Assembly: GCA_023444445.1 (NCBI GenBank) | Contig: JAEXMK010000194.1 | Span: 1 to 11,902 of the forward strand | Direction: 5' to 3' | DNA length: 11,902 nucleotides | Source: Pseudomonadota bacterium | Lineage (GTDB): Bacteria; Pseudomonadota; Alphaproteobacteria; Rhizobiales; Rhizobiaceae | Part shown: positions 7,386 through 11,902 of the stretch, piece after piece | How positions within the stretch are numbered: the stretch's first letter is position 1 | How the letters are laid out: every line of letters starts with the position of its first letter | Translations under genes and position numbers: made by a program | The notes under the pieces: model-generated | Seen by the model: the letters and a program-made list of their open reading frames with translations, nothing else | Told to the model about the DNA's origin: nothing | Databases searched by the model: none

Positions 7386-7742
7386 TCAGGCCGCCGCCCC
7401 ATCAAAAGCCTGCGGCGTCAGAGCCCGCGGATCGACGCCATCGAGGCAATTGGCATTGACCGCCACCATTGGCGTACCATCAGGCCCATCGGCATAGGCA
7501 AAGCTTTCAATGCCGCAGTTGGAGCAGAAAAAATGATGGATCTTGTGTTTGTTGAAGAGATATTCGCTGAGCTTCTCCTCCCCGGAAAGCAAAGTGAACT
7601 TCTCCCGCGGCGCAAAGGCGAGCGTGGAGCCCAAACGCTTGCAGCGTGAACAATTGCATACGACAGTATGGTCTAGATCGGCATCGACCTCAAAGCTGAC
7701 GCTGCCGCACTGGCAGCTTCCATGGTAATGTTCCGTCGCCAT
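7386..7742 (-). CDS. GFA/CENP-V domain zinc protein
   Basis: A 118-residue protein of the glutathione-dependent formaldehyde-activating (GFA, PF04828) fold. Zinc-binding cysteines are in the expected layout: C10 and C12 (GSCQCGSV), C29, C31 and C34 (VCNCSRC), and C73 and C76 (FCSNCG). The founding member adds glutathione to formaldehyde, but most GFA-domain proteins have unknown substrates, so only the fold is assigned. ATG 7742 is supported by GGGGAGG 7 nt upstream and lies 1 nt after the ureB stop, so it is tightly linked to ureB. The frame stays open to 7913 but that part overlaps ureB and has no GFA character. The presence of this gene between ureB and ureC is unusual. Confidence 0.92.
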   Translation of the reverse strand: MATEHYHGSCQCGSVSFEVDADLDHTVVCNCSRCKRLGSTLAFAPREKFTLLSGEEKLSEYLFNKHKIHHFFCSNCGIESFAYADGPDGTPMVAVNANCLDGVDPRALTPQAFDGAAA

Positions 7743-7743
7743 T

Positions 7744-8049
7744 TCATAACCTCCCCATGACCTGTTGACGAAAACCATAAACCTCACGCTTGCCGGAAAG
7801 CGGCACCAGCGTGACTTCCCGCTTCTGGCCGGGCTCGAAACGAACCGCCGTACCGGCCGGAATATCGAGACGCATGCCGCGTGCCTTGTCGCGATCGAAA
7901 AGGAGACCCGCATTGGTCTCGAAGAAATGATAATGGCTGCCCACCTGGACCGGCCGGTCGCCCGAATTGGCCACTTCGATCGTCACGGTCGGCTGGCCGG
8001 CATTGAGTTCGATGGTGCCTTCGGCGGCAATGATTTCGCCTGGTTTCAT
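7744..8049 (-). CDS. ureB: Urease subunit beta UreB
   Basis: A 101-residue structural subunit of the (UreABC)3 urease. It begins [16 protein letters not shown], and the core has the family strings [19 protein letters not shown], a completely typical UreB. The domain packs against UreC and contributes to the flap covering the dinickel site. ATG 8049 has an AGGGGA ribosome binding site 7-8 nt upstream. It lies 20 nt after the DUF1272 gene and 1 nt before the GFA gene. In many bacteria ureA, ureB and ureC are adjacent; here each pair is split by small accessory genes. Confidence 0.98.
   Translation of the reverse strand: MKPGEIIAAEGTIELNAGQPTVTIEVANSGDRPVQVGSHYHFFETNAGLLFDRDKARGMRLDIPAGTAVRFEPGQKREVTLVPLSGKREVYGFRQQVMGRL
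7750..7756 (-). promoter_or_regulatory. Ribosome binding site for the GFA-type gene
   Basis: GGGGAGG on the minus strand, lying inside the last codons of ureB and 7 nt before ATG 7742. It fixes the start of the GFA gene. Confidence 0.8.
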
Positions 8050-8069
8050 CGGTGTTCCCCTTATCGTTC

Positions 8070-8327
8070 TTATGCGGCGGTGGCTGCCGCGCAGCCTTCC
8101 GCTTTCAGCACCCGTTTTGTCGATGCCGGGTTATTGATGAGCTTTCCCGCGGGGCGGACGGGCCTTCGCACCAGTTCGCCACCGCAATTCGGGCACGCGC
8201 CATTGAGCACGCCGGTCACGCAATCGGCGCAGAAAGTGCATTCGAACGAGCAGATCATCGCGTTCAGGCTGTCAGGCGCAAGATCGCGGTCGCAGCATTC
8301 GCAATTGGGCCTCAGTTCCAGCGCCAA
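8070..8327 (-). CDS. DUF1272 cysteine-rich miniprotein
   Basis: An 85-residue protein of the DUF1272 family, function unknown. It has ten cysteines, nine within the first 48 residues: C9, C11, C12, C26, C30, C33, C36, C45 and C48 (for example [15 protein letters not shown] and CPNCGG). This is a treble-clef or RING-like zinc-binding arrangement. The tail (50-85) is basic and Ala-rich. The start is TTG 8327, because the family begins [12 protein letters not shown] and no ATG is near; a strong AAGGGAGG lies 5 nt upstream. It sits 12 nt after ureA and 20 nt before ureB, so it is translated from the urease mRNA. Metal handling is a possible role, but only by inference from the cysteines. Confidence 0.9.
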   Translation of the reverse strand: MALELRPNCECCDRDLAPDSLNAMICSFECTFCADCVTGVLNGACPNCGGELVRRPVRPAGKLINNPASTKRVLKAEGCAAATAA

Positions 8328-8332
8328 ATCTG

Positions 8333-8340
8333 CCTCCCTT
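8333..8340 (-). promoter_or_regulatory. Strong ribosome binding site that decides the TTG start of DUF1272
   Basis: AAGGGAGG on the minus strand, overlapping the ureA stop codon and 5 nt from TTG 8327. It makes the non-ATG start convincing. Confidence 0.85.
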
Positions 8341-8642
8341 TACCGGATCGGCTCGTGAACGGTGACCAGCTTGGTGCCATCAGGGAAGGTCGCTTCCACC
8401 TGCACGTCATGGATCATCTCGGCAATACCATCCATCACCTGATCGCGGGAAATCACATGCGCACCCGCCTCCATCAGATCGGAAACGGCGCGGCCATCGC
8501 GGGCACCCTCGACCACGAAATCGGAAATCAGCGCAATCGCTTCGGGATAATTCAGCTTCACGCCGCGCTCCAGCCGGCGGCGCGCCACCATGGCGGCCAT
8601 GGAAATCAGAAGCTTGTCTTTTTCTCTTGGGCTAAGGTTCAT
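8340..8642 (-). CDS. ureA: Urease subunit gamma UreA
   Basis: A 100-residue structural subunit, exactly the usual length. It begins [20 protein letters not shown] and contains [22 protein letters not shown], the typical UreA core, and [21 protein letters not shown] at the end. ATG 8642 was chosen by family comparison, although the frame is open to 8873 and would run through the ureD tail. The ribosome binding site is only moderate (GGGA). It is separated from ureD by 107 nt and is followed 12 nt later by the DUF1272 gene. Confidence 0.98.
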   Translation of the reverse strand: MNLSPREKDKLLISMAAMVARRRLERGVKLNYPEAIALISDFVVEGARDGRAVSDLMEAGAHVISRDQVMDGIAEMIHDVQVEATFPDGTKLVTVHEPIR

Positions 8643-8749
8643 CGTCGTCCCACAGCTTGGCATCTGCCCCGCAAAGCAAGTTTGCAGGAGACCAGATCCG
8701 ACATTTGACAGACCCCGAAGGACGCCTGTTACGAAGCGATCCGAAGGGT

Positions 8750-9601
8750 TTACAGATTCCAGACTTTCGGCACTGGCGCGCCGTTTCGCAAGAGTGAAAT
8801 GATCGGAAAAAGCAATTTTCTCAACGAGAAACCATCGGCGGCGGATACGCGCACCACAAGCTTGCCCTGCCACTCACTTGCGCCGCCGCTTTCCCCGGCA
8901 ATCGCCCGGATTTTAGGCAGAAGCGCCTCAGCGAGAGGCCCGATATAAAGCAGCGTGGCAAAGGCAACCTGCCCGGCCAGAACCGCAGGTTTCGCGGTCA
9001 GCGCCGCCACCTCGCCCGCGAGCAGCAACTCTTCTGCATGCACCAGCTTGCCGCCATGGCGAATGCGCCAGCGGTCACGAAAAAGCCCATGCGTCATCGC
9101 CTCGCCCATGGCCTGGCGGCCAAGTAAAACTGCTTCGACGGCGATAAATTCTGAGGATTGATCAAGATCGGCTTCAAGCCTTCGGGTGAGTGACGCGCGC
9201 TCGAACAGGATGGTTTCCTGAGGCAGCCAGTGGAGCTTTGCGCCCGGCCCGGCGGAAACCCGGGCGGTGACGGTGGCAGTACCAGACGATGCCTTATAGA
9301 CCTTCTCGCAGGCCTGCGTGGTCACCACAAGCGATGTGCCGGCTGCGGCCACCGCTTGCCATTCCATGTCATCCCCGCCGGTCAGGCCGCCAGAGGAATT
9401 GATGAGAATGGCTTCCATCTCATTGGAAAACGTATCCGGCAGACGGATTTTGGCGCAGCCCTCCTGAAACAACTCGTCCAGCCGGCTGCGCCCTTCAACT
9501 GCCTTGGTTACAATGCGTCCTCTGCCACGGGCGCGTTGTTGCCGGACAGGTTGAGTGTCTTCGCAACCGGAAGGGCTGATGGCTTGCTGTTGCTGCTGCA
9601 C
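8750..9601 (-). CDS. ureD: Urease accessory protein UreD
   Basis: A 283-residue scaffold protein that binds apo-urease and recruits UreF and UreG; UreD carries a nickel-transfer tunnel in known structures. Family strings seen are [63 protein letters not shown] and, near the end, [22 protein letters not shown]. The start is most likely GTG 9601 ([12 protein letters not shown]), since it has GGAG 5 nt upstream and gives the expected length. The frame extends to an ATG at 9709, but that would add 36 low-complexity residues and enlarge the overlap. It overlaps the end of the LpqC-like gene by 94 nt in another frame, and ureA follows 107 nt later. Confidence 0.95.
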   Translation of the reverse strand: MQQQQQAISPSGCEDTQPVRQQRARGRGRIVTKAVEGRSRLDELFQEGCAKIRLPDTFSNEMEAILINSSGGLTGGDDMEWQAVAAAGTSLVVTTQACEKVYKASSGTATVTARVSAGPGAKLHWLPQETILFERASLTRRLEADLDQSSEFIAVEAVLLGRQAMGEAMTHGLFRDRWRIRHGGKLVHAEELLLAGEVAALTAKPAVLAGQVAFATLLYIGPLAEALLPKIRAIAGESGGASEWQGKLVVRVSAADGFSLRKLLFPIISLLRNGAPVPKVWNL

Positions 9602-10761
9602 GCGGTCTCCGAAACGGTTGCGGAAGCGGAATTGGCCTTGGCGACGCAATCCTTCTTGATGACGGCGTCCACCACCATCTGCCCTTCCGTGTTTCGGAAG
9701 AAATCCCACATTCTTTCGGCCGCATCAACCGTGCGCGTCACTTCGCCTGTGGGCATCTTGCGCTCCACGGCAGGCTCCGCCTTCGGCGTCTGCTCACCGC
9801 CCGGCTTGCGGGTAACAACGGCGTTTGCCGCCAGAACCTCGGCTTTCATGGTGGCGCGCGGCCAGGCATGGTCCCAGTTCTCGATGACATAGGACTGGAT
9901 GCGTGCGCCTGCCTTGCAGACATCGTAAGAATTGACGGTGAAGCTCTCGCCCACCTTGCTTTTGGCGGCGCCCTTGCAACCGTCCATTTCGGCCCAGCGC
10001 TTCAGAGCCGTCTCGCCGCTATATTGCCAATAGGATTTGCCGCCGCCCTGATAGGGGTTGGCTGGATCCTTCAGCCCGGCAAAGGCGATGATCGACATCG
10101 GCCGCGCCGGTGTGCAGCTTGCCGCATCCGGTGCCCATTTGCCTTCGGTCTCCAGCGGATAACCCGCGCGCAGCGAGGCGACGAAACCGGCGGCATTAAA
10201 ATCCTTGGCTCCGGTGCAGATGAATTGCGACAGCATGCGCCCGCCGCCAGAATAGCCCGAACCGTAAAAACGTTCCTCATCGACGCAGAACTTGCCCTTC
10301 ACCATGGCAATCGCTTCATGAATGAAGCTCACCTCATCCAGCCCGCCGGGGCGCGTTGTGACGCCGGGAACATTCCAGGCATGGGTGCCCGGCAATTCAC
10401 CGTTCAAGCTGCCCGCCAGCGCCACGACCACAAGACCATCACGCTCTGCAAGCTTGTCCCAGCCGCTGCGGTTCAGCTGGCCGTGCGGGTTGCTGTTGGA
10501 GCCGTGGAAATCGAATACGACAGGTAGGGGCTTATTTCCATCATAGGCGGATGGAACAAAATAGACGCCGTCGCGTTTCTGCCCGTTAGAGAGAATGGAA
10601 AAATCATGCCGACCCGGTTCCATGCCGGGGCCAATACCCTGACCGCAGGTCGAAGCCGACGCTGCGGCCCCTGCGCCTGCGCTGATTACCAGCCCGAGGA
10701 ACAGGCTGCGTGCGAAACGCACCCACCGGGAAGCCCGGCCCACTGCAAAGTCCTGAATCAT
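9508..10761 (-). CDS. Secreted LpqC/PHB-depolymerase-like esterase
   Basis: A 417-residue alpha/beta hydrolase of the polyhydroxybutyrate depolymerase / LpqC / feruloyl-esterase group (COG3509). Residues 1-37 are a signal peptide (basic [13 protein letters not shown], hydrophobic [18 protein letters not shown]). The catalytic triad is readable: S171 in GYSGG, D232 in GLKDPANPY and H298 in NWDHAWP; HGS (86-88) is the oxyanion region. Cysteines in the mature part may form disulfides. It probably cleaves an ester in the periplasm or outside the cell; the substrate is unknown. ATG 10761 has AAAGG 7 nt upstream; a longer form from a TTG at 10827 would spoil the signal peptide. The C-terminal about 55 residues are low-complexity (Ala/Ser/Asn) and their end overlaps ureD. 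Confidence 0.88.
   Translation of the reverse strand: MIQDFAVGRASRWVRFARSLFLGLVISAGAGAAASASTCGQGIGPGMEPGRHDFSILSNGQKRDGVYFVPSAYDGNKPLPVVFDFHGSNSNPHGQLNRSGWDKLAERDGLVVVALAGSLNGELPGTHAWNVPGVTTRPGGLDEVSFIHEAIAMVKGKFCVDEERFYGSGYSGGGRMLSQFICTGAKDFNAAGFVASLRAGYPLETEGKWAPDAASCTPARPMSIIAFAGLKDPANPYQGGGKSYWQYSGETALKRWAEMDGCKGAAKSKVGESFTVNSYDVCKAGARIQSYVIENWDHAWPRATMKAEVLAANAVVTRKPGGEQTPKAEPAVERKMPTGEVTRTVDAAERMWDFFRNTEGQMVVDAVIKKDCVAKANSASATVSETACSSNSKPSALPVAKTLNLSGNNAPVAEDAL
9607..9610 (-). promoter_or_regulatory. Ribosome binding site supporting the ureD GTG start
   Basis: GGAG on the minus strand, 5 nt before GTG 9601 and inside the 3' coding part of the LpqC-like gene. It is the main sequence evidence for the chosen ureD start. 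Confidence 0.65.
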
Positions 10762-11003
10762 TGACACGCCTTTATTGGCACAGTTTCCCGACGATACGTC
10801 GAGCGTCCGGGAAATGTAAGGGATCAACAGTCGCGGCGTGCGAATAGACTTCTTCTGTGTCTCGCATGCAGCATTTCATCCGCCCAATACCATAGGCTTT
10901 TACTTAATGAAACGCTAAAATTACGCATGAAAGCCATGCGCAGGCGCATAGACTTTCAAAATATTAATCGACCGTTTTTATGCCGTGAACGGGAAGCCTG
11001 CCG
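10762..11003. other. 242-nt intergenic region between urtE and the LpqC-like gene
   Basis: No credible gene. The part from about 10890 to 10985 is AT-rich compared with the rest of the window and is the most likely site of a minus-strand promoter for the esterase-ure operon, but no clear -35/-10 pair can be defined. A perfect short hairpin ATGCGC-AG-GCGCAT lies at 10936-10949 without a T-tract. No convincing intrinsic terminator for urtE is visible. Confidence 0.5.
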
Positions 11004-11699
11004 TTACACCGTCAAATGACGCCGCGCTTCCGGTGTATCCAGCGTTTCGGCCATCCCCTCATGCACGATCTCGCCGCGGTCCATGATGTAGACGTAGTCG
11101 GCAAGTTCGCGGCAGAAATCCAGATATTGCTCGACCAGCAGGATCGCCATGCCGGTGGAATCGCGCAGATATTTGATCGCCCGGCCGATATCCTTGATGA
11201 TCGACGGCTGGATGCCCTCGGTCGGCTCGTCGAGAACGAGGATTTTCGGCCGCGTCACCAGAGCCCGGCCGATGGCAAGCTGCTGCTGCTGACCGCCGGA
11301 GAGATCGCCGCCGCGGCGCGACAGCATGGTCTGCAGCACCGGAAACAGGCTGAAAATATCATCCGGGATGAACCGCTCTTTGCGCGACAGCGGCGCATAA
11401 CCGCTCTCCAGATTTTCCTGCACGCTGAGCAGCGGAAAGATTTCCCGCCCCTGCGGCACGTAACCGACACCGCGCTTCGCCCGCTGGTAAGGCGCCAGCC
11501 CATCCAGCGCCGCATCGCCGAAACGGATCGTTCCGGCGCTGGTCGCCTGCTGCCCGGTGACCGCGCGCAACAGCGAGCTTTTGCCGACGCCGTTGCGACC
11601 GAGAACGCAGGTGATCTTGCCCATCTCCGCCTTAAGCGAAACGCCGCGCAGGGCTTGTGCTGCGCCGTAGTGGAGGTTGATGTTGTCGACTGTCAGCAT
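11004..11699 (-). CDS. urtE: Urea ABC transporter ATP-binding protein UrtE
   Basis: A 231-residue LivF-type ATPase on the cytoplasmic face of the high-affinity urea importer UrtABCDE. Motifs are Walker A GRNGVGKS (34-41), Q-loop Q83, signature LSGGQ (133-137), Walker B ILVLDE (153-158), D-loop EGIQPS, and Gln in place of the switch His (LLVEQYLD), which is usual for LivF-like subunits. UrtE rather than LivF is preferred because of the FPLLSVQENLESGY region, the adjacent UrtD C-terminus and the ure genes next door. ATG 11699 has GGAG 7 nt upstream. It follows urtD by 58 nt and is probably the last gene of the urt operon. Confidence 0.95.
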   Translation of the reverse strand: MLTVDNINLHYGAAQALRGVSLKAEMGKITCVLGRNGVGKSSLLRAVTGQQATSAGTIRFGDAALDGLAPYQRAKRGVGYVPQGREIFPLLSVQENLESGYAPLSRKERFIPDDIFSLFPVLQTMLSRRGGDLSGGQQQQLAIGRALVTRPKILVLDEPTEGIQPSIIKDIGRAIKYLRDSTGMAILLVEQYLDFCRELADYVYIMDRGEIVHEGMAETLDTPEARRHLTV

Positions 11700-11757
11700 G
11701 GTGAAACTCCAATGACGGTATGGTGGGCAGAGGGGGGTAAAGCCGCAAACACCACCA

Positions 11758-11902
11758 TCACCGCCCCAGATAATTCTCGATCACCTTAGGATCGCTGGAC
11801 ACGAAATCGATCGACCCCTCAGCCAGCACCGAGCCTTCGGCAAGACACGTCACCTTCACCCCCAGCTCGCGGATGAAGCCCATGTCGTGCTCCACCACCA
11901 CC
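11758..11902 (-). CDS. urtD: UrtD, urea ABC transporter ATPase (C-terminal fragment)
   Basis: The window cuts this gene; only the last 47 codons and the TGA stop (11758-11760) are present. The fragment starts VVVEHDMGFIREL, the switch-histidine (H-loop) region of an ABC ATPase. It ends SDPKVIENYLGR, the typical end of the LivG/UrtD subfamily. Pairing with UrtE 58 nt downstream makes UrtD the best assignment. It is the second ATPase of the urea importer. The rest of the gene lies beyond 11902. Confidence 0.9.
   Translation of the reverse strand, partial: VVVEHDMGFIRELGVKVTCLAEGSVLAEGSIDFVSSDPKVIENYLGR

Noticed and set aside
9602..9709. 36-residue upstream extension of UreD starting at ATG 9709
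   Set aside because: Low-complexity Arg/Gln/Gly sequence, no UreD character, and it would lengthen an already large overlap; GTG 9601 has a GGAG site.
10776..10781. TGGCAC as half of a sigma-54 promoter near the esterase start
   Set aside because: It is on the plus strand, facing away from the genes, and the expected TTGC half at the proper spacing is absent.
10936..10949. Hairpin ATGCGC-AG-GCGCAT as a urtE terminator
   Set aside because: A 2-nt loop is too tight, no T-tract follows on the minus strand, and it lies about 55 nt after the stop.
11016..11789. Plus-strand open frame of 257 codons opposite urtE
   Set aside because: Antisense shadow of the ABC ATPase with no recognisable domain and no supporting start signals.

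Overview
This window reads as a chromosomal segment of an alphaproteobacterium of the order Rhizobiales, most like Agrobacterium or Rhizobium. The grounds are high-GC coding bias, rhizobial-type UreD and UreC sequences, a urt urea transporter next to ure genes, two palindromic intergenic elements of the rhizobial type, and urease-linked families typical of this group (DUF2459/TIGR02117, DUF1272 and a 'urease operon accessory' protein). This comes from recognising families by eye; no database search was run. Every convincing gene is on the minus strand, so the biological reading order is from the right end (11902) to the left end (1).

At the right end is the tail of the urea ABC transporter: the C-terminus of UrtD (cut by the window edge) and complete UrtE. 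After a 242-nt gap comes a secreted polyhydroxybutyrate-depolymerase/LpqC-like esterase. Its 3' end overlaps the start of ureD by 94 nt in another frame. Then follow ureA (gamma), a DUF1272 Cys-rich miniprotein, ureB (beta), a GFA/CENP-V-type zinc protein, an LprI-like periplasmic protein, a protein carrying GT29 sialyltransferase motifs, ureC (alpha, catalytic) and the urease-associated membrane protein DUF2459. Spacings from ureA to DUF2459 are 1 to 20 nt, which indicates one operon. A Prx5-type peroxiredoxin follows with a strong ribosome binding site and its own hairpin terminator. Past a 352-nt spacer with a MITE-like repeat come the accessory genes ureE (nickel chaperone with a His-rich tail), ureF and ureG, and a metallo-beta-lactamase-fold hydrolase 3 nt after ureG. 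A second palindromic repeat lies between ureF and ureG.

The combined logic is urea import (Urt), then hydrolysis by the three-subunit nickel urease (UreABC) to ammonia and carbonic acid. UreD, UreF, UreG and UreE assemble the carbamylated dinickel centre. The complete set of metal ligands is visible in UreC and none of the structural or accessory genes appears broken. The urease core is ordinary. The unusual part is the set of interleaved non-urease genes: a GT29-like protein, two Cys-rich metal-binding miniproteins, an LprI-like protein, a putative membrane-anchored thiol enzyme, a peroxiredoxin and an MBL hydrolase. Their link to urease is unexplained.
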